DNA from: Streptomyces sp. Tue 6430
GTDB taxonomy: Bacteria; Actinomycetota; Actinomycetes; Streptomycetales; Streptomycetaceae
DNA: 64,000 nucleotides
Direction: 5' to 3'
NCBI GenBank assembly: GCA_021568835.1
Contig: JAKGSH010000001.1
Coordinates: forward strand, 310,001 to 374,000
Program-made: the position numbers and the translations under genes
Shown: piece after piece, positions 33,559 through 42,267 of the stretch
How positions within the stretch are numbered: the stretch's first letter is position 1
Layout: each line of letters begins with the position of its first letter
Notes under the pieces: generated by a model
The model's input: only the letters and a program-made list of their open reading frames with translations
Database searches by the model: none
What the model was told of the DNA's origin: nothing

Positions 33559-33830
33559 CGGTGATGGTGGACGGTCTGCGGGGCGGCGTCTTCGGGGCGA
33601 CAGTGGCCGGGGACAGTTCGTGGGGCGCCGTCCCCGGTGCGGCGGTGACCGCCGAGGGTGGCCGGGGGGTGCCCCTGGCGTGGCGGTGGCCGCGGACGGT
33701 CCGTCGGGAGGTGCCCCGGCATGACAGTGACTGCCGAAGGGCGGCCGGGGCGTGCTCCTGGCGTGACGGTGGCCGCGGACGGTCCGCCGGGGGGTGCCCC
33801 GGCGTGACGGTGACCGTCGAAGGACCGCTG
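33418..33830. repeat. ~45-bp minisatellite across the kinase/oxidoreductase junction
   Basis: Roughly nine diverged units with core GTGGCCGCGGACGGTCTGCC followed by GGGAGGTGCTCCCG. Several units carry an overlapping stop/start (GCATGACGGTGA or GCGTGACGGTGA), so the repeat may decide where the kinase ends and the next gene begins. The array encodes the kinase tail and runs to the GTG start at 33804. Confidence 0.85.
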
Positions 33831-35219
33831 CCCACGGAGCCGTACGACGTCGTGATCGTCGGGCCGGGGTCGTCGGCTGCGCCGTCGCCCGCGAACTGGC
33901 CCGCCGGCCCCGCCTGAAGGTCGCGCTCGTCGAGGCCCAGGACGACATCGGGCAGGGCACCTCCAAGGCCAACACCGCGATCCTGCACACCGGGTTCGAC
34001 GCGGTGCCCGGCTCCCTGGAGGCACGGCTCGTCCGCGAGGGCGCGCGCCTGCTCACCGCGTACGCCGCCGAGTCCGGCATCCCCGTCGACCCGGTCGGCG
34101 CGCTCCTGGTGGCCTGGGACGACGAACAGCTCGCCGCCCTGCCCGCCTCGCCGAGAAGGCCGAACGCAACGCGTACCACGACGCCCGCCTCCTCGGACCG
34201 GGCGAACTCTACGCACGCGAACCGCACTTGGGACCCGGCGCGCTCGGCGCCCTGCACGTGCCCGGCGAGAGCGTCGTCTGCCCGTGGACGACCCCGCTGG
34301 CGTACGCCACCCAGGCGGTCCGGAACGGAGTGGACCTTCACCTCAACTCCCCCGTGACGCAAGTGAGTCGACGGGACGGCGTCCACACGCTCGGCACCGG
34401 CCGGGGCACCCTGCGCGCCCGCCGCCTCGTCAACGCGGCCGGACTGCACGCCGACACACTGGACCGCCGGCTCGGCCACGACGACTTCACCGTCACCCCG
34501 CGCCGCGGCCAGCTCATCGTCTTCGACACCCTCGCCCGCGGCCTCGTCCGCCACATCCTGCTGCCCGTCCCCACCGCCCTCGGCAAGGGCGTGCTCGTCG
34601 CCCCACCGTGTACGGCAACGTCCTGCTCGGCCCCACCGCCGAGGACCTCGACGACAAGCGGGCCACCGGATCCACCGCCGAGGGCCTCGCCGCCCTGCGC
34701 GCCCAGGGCGCCCGCATCCTGCCCGCCCTCCTCGACGAGGAGGTCACCGCCGTCTACGCCGGTCTGCGCGCCGCCACCGAGCACGAGGACTACCGCATCA
34801 CCGCCCACCCCGACGCCGGACAGGTCACCGTCGGGGGCATCCGCTCCACCGGCCTCACCGCCTCCCTCGCCATCGCCGCCCACGTCACCGCCCTGCTGGC
34901 CGAGGAGACCGGCCTCGACCTCGGCCCCGCCCGGCCCCTGGAACCGGTGGCGATGCGCGACCTCCGCCCCGCCGCCGCCCGCATCGCCGCCGACCCGGAG
35001 TACGGCGTCCTCGTCTGCCACTGCGAGCGCGTCTCCCGCGGCGACATCCGCGACGCCCTCGCCGGCCCGATCCCGCCCCGCACGCCCGAAGGCCTGCGCC
35101 GCCGCACCCGCGCCCGCGCGGGCCGCTGCCAGGGCACGCACTGCGGCCCCGAGGTCCGCGCCCTCCTGGCGGAGACGACGGCCGTGGCGGCCCCGCCGGG
35201 GAAGGCGGGGCCGGTATGA
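33804..35219 (+). CDS. FAD-dependent oxidoreductase with C-terminal BFD-like [2Fe-2S] domain (GlpA-like)
   Basis: About 473 residues, joined over losses near 33867, 34145 and 34605. FAD-binding start YDVVIVGPGVVGCAVARELA after repair, then the DAO-type motif DIGQGTSKANTAILHTGFD. The C-terminus has four cysteines in CHCERVSRGDI and GRCQGTHCGPEV, the BFD-like iron-sulfur site. This is the architecture of anaerobic glycerol-3-phosphate dehydrogenase subunit A and related amine or hydroxyacid dehydrogenases. Start GTG 33804 lies inside the last repeat of the minisatellite. Context favours glycerol-3-phosphate oxidation. Confidence 0.85.
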
Positions 35220-35340
35220 CGACCGCATGCGGCTTCGACGTCGTGGGGCCCGGCGCGGACCGTGTCCGGCCGGCGCCTCCCGCGGTCCCGGCCGCGGGAC
35301 CCGCGGTGACGCCTCCGTCCGGCCCCGGCCGACGAGGGCG

Positions 35341-35490
35341 CCGGTGCTGCCCGCCCTGCCGGGAAAGGCGCCGGTGCTGTCCACCCGGCCGGGGAAGGCG
35401 CCGGTGCTGTCCACCCGGCCGGGGAAGGCGCCGGTGCTGCCCGCCCGGCCGGCAAAGGCGCCGGTGCTGCCCGCACGGCCGGGAAAGACG
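35341..35490. repeat. Five exact-length 30-bp tandem repeats between the two oxidoreductase genes
   Basis: Units at 35341, 35371, 35401, 35431 and 35461, each beginning CCGGTGCTG; units 2 and 3 are identical. One frame reads APVLSTRPGK-type decapeptides, continuous with neither oxidoreductase. It fills most of the 280-base gap between the stop at 35219 and the start at 35499. Confidence 0.92.
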
Positions 35491-35498
35491 AGGCAGGC

Positions 35499-36811
35499 GT
35501 GACGGCCGCACGCGAGGTGGACGTCCTGATCGTCGGCGCGGGCCCCGCCGGACTCGCGGCCGCCGCCCGCCTCGCCGTGGCGGGCGCCGGCCGCGTCGAG
35601 GTCCTGGACCGCGATCGGCAGCCCGGCGGAACACCCCGCCACTGCGCGCACGGCGGCTACGGCACCCTCCTGCACCCCCTGACCGGCCCGGCGTACGCCC
35701 GCCTGCTGGTCACCGCCGCCCAGCGGGCCGGCGCCACCGTCCGCCCCGGCGTCACCGCCCTGGACTGGGCCGGCCCGCTGGCCCTGCACACCGTGGGCCC
35801 GGCGGCCCCGAGACGCTCACCGCACGCGCGGTCGTCCTCGCCACCGGCGCCACGAACGCCCGCGTGCCGCCCGCCTGGTGCCCGGCACCCGCCCGGCCGG
35901 CGTCCACACCACGGGCGAACTCCAGCGCGCCGTCCACCTCCACGGGCAGTACGTCGGGACCCGGGCGGTGATCGTCGGCGCCGAGGACGTCTCCTACGCG
36001 GCGGCCGGCACCGTACGGGCCGCGGGCGCCACCGTGGTGGCGATGCTCACCGAGCACGCCCGCCCGCAGACCGCCGCGGCCCGCGCCGCCGACGCCCGCC
36101 TGCGCCACGGCACACCCCTCCTCACGCACACCACCGTCGCCGAACTCCTGGGCCACGGACGCCTGTCGGGCGTCCGCGTCCGGCACCGCGACGGCCGCAC
36201 GGCCGTCCTGCCCTGCGACACCGTCGTGTTCACCGGCGACTTCGTCCCCGACCACGAACTGGCCCGCCGGGCAGGCCTGTCGATCGACCCCGGCACCCGC
36301 GGACCCGCCGTCGACGGCACCCTGCGCACCTCGCGGCCGGGCGTCTTCGCCGCCGGCAGCCTGCTGCACCCCGCGGAGAGCGCGGCGACCGCGGCCCGCG
36401 ACGGCGCCCACGCGGCCGCCGCCGTCCTGGACCACCTCACGGGCACCGGCTCCCGCACCCGCTCCCGCACCTTCACAGCCACGGACACGGACACGCATGC
36501 GGACATGGACACGGGCACGGGCACGGGCACGGGCACCGGACGCCCGCCCGCCGTCCCCTGACCGTGGCCCCGCCCCTGCGCTGGATCGCCCGAACCGCGT
36601 CACCCCGACCGACCGCCTCCCGTACGTCCTGCGCACGGCGACGGAACTCACCCGCCCGGTCCTGCACGTCACCCAGAACGGCCGTGTCCTGCACCGCGAG
36701 CGGCTGCGCGGCGCACTGCCGAACCGCACCCTGCGCCTGCCCGCCGACTGGACCCACCGCGTCGACCCCGACGCCGGACCGGTCCGGGTGACGGTCTCCC
36801 CGGACCGCTGA
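35499..36811 (+). CDS. NAD(P)/FAD-dependent oxidoreductase, GlpB-like
   Basis: About 438 residues joined over one-base losses near 35810, 35870, between 36430 and 36560, and 36592. Dinucleotide-binding start VDVLIVGAGPAGLAAAARLA, second nucleotide site in GTRAVIVGAEDVSYAAAG, and FAD end motif SRPGVFAAGSLLHPAES. The C-terminal piece (RVTPTDRLPYVLRTATELTR, then VLHVTQNGRVLHRERL) is a family tail that otherwise looks like a separate small gene. A low-complexity linker joins the two. Acts with the preceding FAD protein; a GlpC-like membrane subunit is not present. Confidence 0.8.
36470..36545. repeat. CACGGA/CACGGG hexamer tract in the GlpB-like gene
   Basis: Short array of CACGGN hexamers. One frame reads alternating Gly-His, another Asp-Thr/Gly-Thr. 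Because a base loss lies somewhere between 36430 and 36560, the true frame of the linker is not certain. Confidence 0.8.
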
Positions 36812-36820
36812 TCACCTCAT

Positions 36821-36855
36821 GGTGTTGACCTCAACACCGGTCGAGGTCCTACGGT
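36821..36855 (+). promoter_or_regulatory. MerR-type promoter/operator of the ABC exporter, leaderless transcript
   Basis: TTGACC (36825-36830), a 19-base spacer and TACGGT (36850-36855). The long spacer contains the dyad GACCTC/GAGGTC (36827-36832 and 36843-36848), as at MerR-activated promoters. A perfect palindrome GGTGTTGA-CC-TCAACACC (36821-36838) covers the -35. The start codon at 36862 lies about seven bases past the -10, so the mRNA should be leaderless. Confidence 0.7.
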
Positions 36856-36861
36856 CCTCGC

Positions 36862-38787
36862 ATGAGCATGGAGACCACCGCCTGGACGCAGCTGTACAGC
36901 GTCATGCACGCCCGGCACGAACGCCGCCCCTTCAACCGCGTCACCCTGCGCCGCATCGGCGCCTTCGCCCGCCCGCACCGCGCCCGTATCACCGCCTTCG
37001 TCCTCATCGGGGTGGTGACCGCGCTGTTCGCCGTGGCCACGCCCGTCCTCGCGGGCCGCGTCGTGAACACGATCGTGTCGCACGGCGACGCCGCGACCGT
37101 CGTCCGCCTCGCCCTGCTCATCGCGCTGATCGCCGTGCTGGAGGCGGCGTTCGGCATCCTGGGCCGCAGGCTCTCGGCGGCGCTGGGGAAGGGCTCATCC
37201 TCGACCTGCGCACCACGGTCTTCGACCACGTGCAGCGGATGCCGGTCGCCTTCTTCACCCGCACCCGCACCGGCGCGCTCGTCTCCCGCCTCAACAACGA
37301 CGTCATCGGCGCCCAGCGCGCCTTCAGCAACACGCTGTCCGGCGTGGTCAGCAACCTGGTCACCCTGGTCCTCACCCTCGTCGTCATGCTCACCCTGTCC
37401 TGGCAGGTCACCCTGCTCGCCTCGTCCTGCTGCCGGTGTTCGTGGTGCCGGCCCGCCGCATGGGCCGCCGGATGGCCGAGATGCAGCGCGAGGCGGCCGC
37501 GCTGAACGCGGTGATGGGCACCCGCATGACGGAACGCTTCTCCGCGCCCGGCGCCACCCTCGTGAAACTCTTCGGCCGCCCCGAGCAGGAGTCCGCCGAG
37601 TTCGCCGAGCGCGCCGCCCGGGTCCGCGACATCGGCGTCCGCACGGCCACCGCCCAGTCGGTGTTCATCACCGCCCTCACCCTGGTGTCGGCCCTCGCCC
37701 TCGCCCTCGTCTACGGTCTCGGCGGCCGGCTCGCGCTGGACGGCACCCTCGACCCCGGCGCCGTCGTCGCCCTCGCCCTGCTGCTGACCCGCCTGTACGC
37801 CCCCCTCACCGCGCTCGCCGGGGCCCGCGTCGAGGTGATGAGCGCGCTGGTCAGCTTCGAGCGGGTCTTCGAGGTGCTCGACCTCAAGCCGCTCATCGAG
37901 GAGAAGCCCGACGCCCGCGAGGTGCCCGAGGGCCCGGTCGCCGTCGAGTTCGACGACGTCCGCTTCGGCTACCCCTCCGCCGACAAGGTCTCCCTCGCCT
38001 CCCTGGAGGAGGTCGCCGCCCTCGACACCCGCGACGGCGCCGAGGTCCTGCACGGCGTCTCCTTCCGCGCCGAACCCGGCCAGACCGTCGCCCTCGTCGG
38101 CTCCTCCGGCGCCGGCAAGTCGACGATCGCGCAACTGCTGCCACGCCTGTACGACGTCGACGAGGGCGCCGTCCGCATCGGCGGGACCGACGTCCGCGAC
38201 CTGAGCGCCCGTTCCCTGCGGGCGACGCTCGGCATGGTCACCCAGGACGGCCACCTCTTCCACGACACCGTCCGCGCCAACCTGCTCCTCGCCCGGCCGA
38301 GGCCGCCGAGGACGACCTGTGGGACGCCCTGCGCCGCGCCCGCCTCGACGACCTGGTCCGCTCCCTGCCCGACGGCCTGGACACGGTCGTCGGCGAGCGC
38401 GGCTACCGCCTCTCCGGCGGCGAACGCCAGCGCATGACCATCGCCCGCCTGCTGCTGGCCCGCCAGCGGGTCGTCATCCTCGACGAGGCCACCGCCCACC
38501 TCGACAACACCTCCGAGGCGGCCGTCCAGGAGGCGCTCACCGAGGCCCTCCAGGGCCGTACCGCCGTCGTCATCGCCCACCGCCTGTCCACCGTGCGCTC
38601 CGCCGACCTGATCCTGGTCGTGGAGTCCGGCCGCATCGTGGAACGCGGCACGCACGACGCCCTGCTGGCGGCGGACGGCCGGTACGCACAGCTGTACCGC
38701 ACCCAGTTCGAGAAGCCGGGGACGGCGACGGAGGCGACGGTGGTGGAAGCGGAGACGGAGGCGACGGCGGTGGTGACATCGGCGTGA
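36862..38787 (+). CDS. ABC-type exporter, fused membrane and ATPase domains (type I half-transporter)
   Basis: About 640 residues, joined over one-base losses near 37195, 37425 and 38297. N-terminal six-span membrane domain (ITAFVLIGVVTALFAVATPV first), intracellular coupling region MPVAFFTRTRTGALVSRLNN. ATPase: Walker A GSSGAGKST, Q-loop GMVTQDGHLFHD, signature LSGGERQ, Walker B VVILDEATAHLD, His switch AHRLST. Pumps a drug or peptide outward as a dimer. Faces a MerR-family gene and has a MerR-type promoter, so it is probably ligand-induced. Confidence 0.92.
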   Translation: MSMETTAWTQLYSVMHARHERRPFNRVTLRRIGAFARPHRARITAFVLIGVVTALFAVATPVLAGRVVNTIVSHGDAATVVRLALLIALIAVLEAAFGILGRRLSAALGKGSSSTCAPRSSTTCSGCRSPSSPAPAPARSSPASTTTSSAPSAPSATRCPAWSATWSPWSSPSSSCSPCPGRSPCSPRPAAGVRGAGPPHGPPDGRDAARGGRAERGDGHPHDGTLLRARRHPRETLRPPRAGVRRVRRARRPGPRHRRPHGHRPVGVHHRPHPGVGPRPRPRLRSRRPARAGRHPRPRRRRRPRPAADPPVRPPHRARRGPRRGDERAGQLRAGLRGARPQAAHRGEARRPRGARGPGRRRVRRRPLRLPLRRQGLPRLPGGGRRPRHPRRRRGPARRLLPRRTRPDRRPRRLLRRRQVDDRATAATPVRRRRGRRPHRRDRRPRPERPFPAGDARHGHPGRPPLPRHRPRQPAPRPAEAAEDDLWDALRRARLDDLVRSLPDGLDTVVGERGYRLSGGERQRMTIARLLLARQRVVILDEATAHLDNTSEAAVQEALTEALQGRTAVVIAHRLSTVRSADLILVVESGRIVERGTHDALLAADGRYAQLYRTQFEKPGTATEATVVEAETEATAVVTSA

Positions 38788-38837
38788 GGCGGGCCCGCCG
38801 GTACGGGGCGCTCGGCGGGGCCGACCGGGGCGCGGCC

Positions 38838-38873
38838 GGCGTGTGGCGGGGCCGACCGGCCCCGCCACACGCC
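38838..38873. terminator. Strong hairpin terminator between convergent exporter and MerR genes
   Basis: Perfect 16-bp stem GGCGTGTGGCGGGGCC with GGCCCCGCCACACGCC around loop GACC. It can serve both convergent genes. No U-tract, as is common in Streptomyces. Confidence 0.8.
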
Positions 38874-39035
38874 ATGTTCAGCCCCGCTGCCACGTTCAGC
38901 CACGCCGCCACACCCGGCTCGTCGGCGGCCACGACCGCGCCGATGCCCGCCCACTCCGTCCACCCGAGGCCCTGACCGAGCCCGGGCAGGCCGATGGAGC
39001 CGCACCGCCAGGGCTGAGCGGCCGGGGCCTCCCGC

Positions 39036-40152
39036 TCAGTCCTCCAGCCGGACGGGCATCAGGACCGAGAGGGCGCCCTCGTCGTCGGGCCGGCGGATCA
39101 CGATCGGCGCGGTGGGGAGTCGACCTGGAGCACCAGTTGCTCCCGGGCCCCGGCGGCGAGGGCGTCCAGCAGGAACGCACGGTTGACGGCGACCCGGTCC
39201 GGGCGCTCGTCACCGTCCGCGCAGACGGTCACCGTGCCGTCGTCCTCCACCCGGAGCACGCTGAGGTCCGCGCCGTTTCCCTCGGCGGGACGGACGGGGC
39301 CGGTCTCCAGTGCCGTACGGAAGGCGGCCACGTCCACGAGGGCGGTGCGCCCGCCGGCCGGGGGAGGAGCCGGCGGTACTCGGGGAAGTCGTGGTCGAGG
39401 CACTGGCCGGCCGCCTGCCGGTCCCCCACCTCCAGCGTCACCCGGTCGCCGTCGACCGAGAGCCGCACCGGCCCGTCGTCGACCGAGAGCCGCACCGGCC
39501 CGTCGTCGGCCGGGAGCCGCCCCGGCCCCTCGCCGAGCAGTGCCCGCATCGCGTCCGCGAGCGGGGCGGGCACGACGGCCTGTACACGGCTCCCCTCGTG
39601 GCCGGTGACGTCCGCTCGGGCGACGGCCAGGCGGTACCGGTCGGTCGCCACGACCTGGAGCCGCCCCGCCTCGACGTCGAACAGGACACCGCCCAGCATC
39701 GGCAGCTCCGGGTCGCCGCTCGCGGCGAAACGGACGGCGTCCAGCGCGGCGGCCAACTCGGCTGCCGTGACGGACAGCCGGACGGTGGCGGTACGGAGCG
39801 AGGTCATGGGGTTCTCCCTGTGGTCGAGGACTGTTCGGAGTGCGGAGAACTCGCCGCGGGCGTCGGACAGCCCTTGTTCCAGGCGGCGCAGATGCGCGTC
39901 GAGCAGTGTGCGGACGAGGCCGGTGTCCGCGCCGGACCAGCCGGCCAGCACCAGCCGCACATCGGCCAGCGGCATCCCGGCCCGCCGCAGCCGCGCCAGC
40001 AACCGGGCCTCACCGAGCTGTCCGGGCCCGTACCACCGGTACCCGCTGACCGGGTCCACCCGGGCCGGTGCCAGCACCCCGGCCCGGTCGTAGAACCGCA
40101 GGGCACTGACCCCGAGCCCACTGTCGCGGGCCATCTCCCCGATACTGCGCAT
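39036..40152 (-). CDS. MerR-family regulator fused to a DNA polymerase III beta-clamp-like domain
   Basis: About 373 residues joined over one-base losses near 39365 and 39115. The first ~75 residues are a MerR winged helix (MRSIGEMARDSGLGVSALRF, DPVSGYRWYGPGQLGEARLL) plus dimerisation helix. From about residue 118 the sequence has sliding-clamp features: TVRLSVTAAELAAALDAVRF, LFDVEAGRLQVVATDRYRLA, DHDFPEYRRLLP, VAVNRAFLLDALAAG, ending LSVLMPVRLED. A clamp fold in place of a ligand-binding domain is unusual. An in-frame near-duplication (DGPVRLSVD twice) occurs at 39465-39525. GGAG precedes ATG 40152. Confidence 0.85.
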
Positions 40153-40171
40153 CTCGCTCTCCACACCCGGG

Positions 40172-40202
40172 ACTGTGCCCCCTCGACCAGGTCGAGGGTC
40201 AA
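40172..40202 (-). promoter_or_regulatory. MerR-type autoregulatory promoter with perfect dyad
   Basis: On the minus strand: TTGACC, 19-base spacer, CACAGT. The spacer holds the perfect 9-bp dyad CCCTCGACC-A-GGTCGAGGG (40180-40198). Half-sites resemble those at the exporter promoter (GACCTC), so the regulator probably binds both. Confidence 0.65.
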
Positions 40203-40295
40203 CCCGGCCCCGGCCGTTCCGGTGGCGCTGCGCGAATGCCGAGAAGAAGTCCGGCTTCCGGACTGTTCGGGTACACGTCGCACCTTTGGGACCTA

Positions 40296-40314
40296 TTGTT
40301 AACGACGTCAACAA
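40296..40314. promoter_or_regulatory. Palindromic operator-like site upstream of the HTH-methylase gene
   Basis: TTGTTAACGACGTCAACAA, near-symmetrical. Its 15-bp core GTTAACGACGTCAAC recurs with two changes at 63217-63231. Confidence 0.5.
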
Positions 40315-40359
40315 AAGCATGCATTGGACAGCGGGACCCGCCCGTGTACGGTTGCCGGT

Positions 40360-42009
40360 ATGACGGAAACCCCTGCCCCCAAGACCGGCGCGCTGGTCAC
40401 CGGCTCGGAGATCGCCAGACTCGCGGGCGTCACCCGTGCCGCCGTCTCGAACTGGCGGCGACGGTACGAGGACTTCCCCGCGCCGTCCGGTGGGGGCGTC
40501 AACAGTCCGCTGTTCGACCTGGCCGAGGTGCAGGCCTGGCTGGGCCGGCAGCGCAAGGGGCAGGACGTCTCGGCGGAGGTGCAGCTGTGGCAGGCGCTGC
40601 GCGGGGTCTACGGCGACGACCTGATCGGCGGCCTCGTGGATGTCGCCCGCCTGCTCGCCGGGGGAGAGGAACCCGAACGGCTTCCGCCGGACGTCGTCCG
40701 GCTCGCGCGCGGCCTGGCCGACAGCGGTGGTGTGGCGGAGGCGGTGAGCGCCCTCACGGAGCGCTTCATCGACTCCGTGCGTCGTGCCGGATCGGACCAG
40801 ATCACCTCGCCGCGCGTCGTCCGTGCCCTACGCCACTTCGCCGGTGAGGTCGCGCCGGACGCGACCCTCTTCGACCCGGCCTGCGGCATCGGTTCCCTCC
40901 TGCTCGCCGTAGGTCCGGAGCGAGGTCCCAGGCGCTGCGGGCAGGAGTCCGAGGTCCGACGGGCCCGGTTCGCCCAGTTGAGGGCCGACCTCACCGGGCG
41001 CGTCGACGTCGACATCGTCTCGGGGACTCCCTGCGCGGCGACCGGTGGACGGACCTCAAGGCCGACCTGGTCGTCTGCGACCCCCGGTCGGTGAACCGGA
41101 CTGGGGCCGCGAGGACCTGCTGCTCGACCCGCGCTGGGAGTTCGGCACCCCTCGCGTGCCGAGGGCGAACTCGCCTGGCTGCAGCACGCCTACGCGCACA
41201 CCGCGCCCGGCGGCCGGGTCCTCGTGGTCCTGCCGGCCTCGGTCGCCTACCGCAAGGCGGGCCGTCGTATCCGCGCGGAGCTCGTACGACGGGGCGTCCT
41301 CACCCAGGTGACCGCCCTGCCGTCCGGTACGGCGGCCTCGCACGCGCTTCCGGTCCACCTCTGGCACCTGCGTCGCCCGCGCACCCAGGAGGATGCCGTC
41401 ACCAGCGTCCGCATGGTCGACCTGACAGCGGTCGATCCGGACGGCTCACTGGAACCAGGCCCCGAACAGGTGGCGGACGTTCCTCTCATCGATCTGCTCG
41501 ACGACGTCGTCGACCTCACGCCCGGCCGTCACGTCGAGGACGTCCGACGCGACTACGCGACGGAGTACCGGGCGCTGCGGGAAGAGCTGACCGAACAGGT
41601 GCGGCTGCTGGCGGAATTACTGCCGGCGCTGGTCGCGGGAGACGGCCCCAGCTCCTTGGACGGACCCACCGTGAGCGTCGCGGACCTCGCGCGCGCGGGG
41701 CTGGTCGAGTACGGCGATCCGGAACCGGTCTCGAACAGCGACCAGTTGGACACCGACTACCTGCGGGGCTTCCTGCGCAGCGCGGCCAACACCCGGCGCT
41801 CCACCAGTGCCAGCGGCACGTTCCGCCTCGACGGCAAGGGCGCCCGCATCCCACAGATGGACATCACCGAGCAACGGCGGTACGGGGCGGCCTTCCGCGC
41901 GCTCCAGGAGTTCGAGGAGCGGGCGCGGAGAGTGGTGGAGCTGAGCCGGGACGCGGCGGCCCTGGCGAGGGACGGCCTCGGCAACGGCGCGCTCGCCCCG
42001 GAAAGGTGA
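40360..42009 (+). CDS. HTH-containing N6-adenine DNA methyltransferase-like protein
   Basis: About 550 residues joined over one-base losses near 41032, 41083 and 41155. The N-terminal helix-turn-helix is GSEIARLAGVTRAAVSNWRR. The SAM-binding motif I is TLFDPACGIGSLLLAV. The catalytic [NDS]PP[YFW] motif reads VVCDPPVGEPDWG, with Val where an aromatic is expected. The C-terminal half (from about 41520) looks like the helical/TRD-like part of HsdM-type proteins. No HsdS or HsdR is adjacent; McrC/McrB lie just downstream on the other strand. It may be a modification enzyme, or a non-catalytic DNA-binding relative. Confidence 0.8.
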
Positions 42010-42018
42010 CGGGAACCG

Positions 42019-42265
42019 TCAGACCGCCTGGCCCGTGAGCTGATGCGACCGGGGCACGAACGAGCTGGCCGACCCGCTCCAGGTCACCGCCAGCGCCTCC
42101 CGGGCGCGCGTGCACGCGACGAACAGCAGGCACCGCTCCCGCAGCAGGTCCGACTCGCGCTGCAGCGCGTCCACGGAGGCCGGGGTCACCTCGCGGGCGA
42201 ACGGCACCGCGCTCGCCGTCACGCCCAGGACGGCGACACAGCGGAACGACGGACACTCCGCAGTC
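42019..42265 (-). pseudogene. C-terminal remnant of a UvrD/Rep-type helicase
   Basis: In frame from about 42262 to the stop at 42019 the sequence reads FRCVAVLGVTASAVPFAREV and RERCLLFVACTRAREALAVT. These are the regions around motifs V and VI of UvrD-like helicases, followed by the usual WSGSASSF ending. Nothing upstream encodes the rest of a helicase: the McrC stop codon lies only a few bases beyond. This is a truncated gene whose 5' part was replaced. Confidence 0.8.
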
Positions 42266-42267
42266 GA

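Noticed and set aside
35216..35498. Small gene starting ATG 35216 overlapping the GlpA-like stop
   Set aside because: The product is only repeat-derived Arg/Cys/Pro and runs out of frame into the GlpB-like gene.
36566..36811. Separate small gene after the GlpB-like oxidoreductase
   Set aside because: Its sequence continues the oxidoreductase C-terminus after a one-base loss at about 36592.
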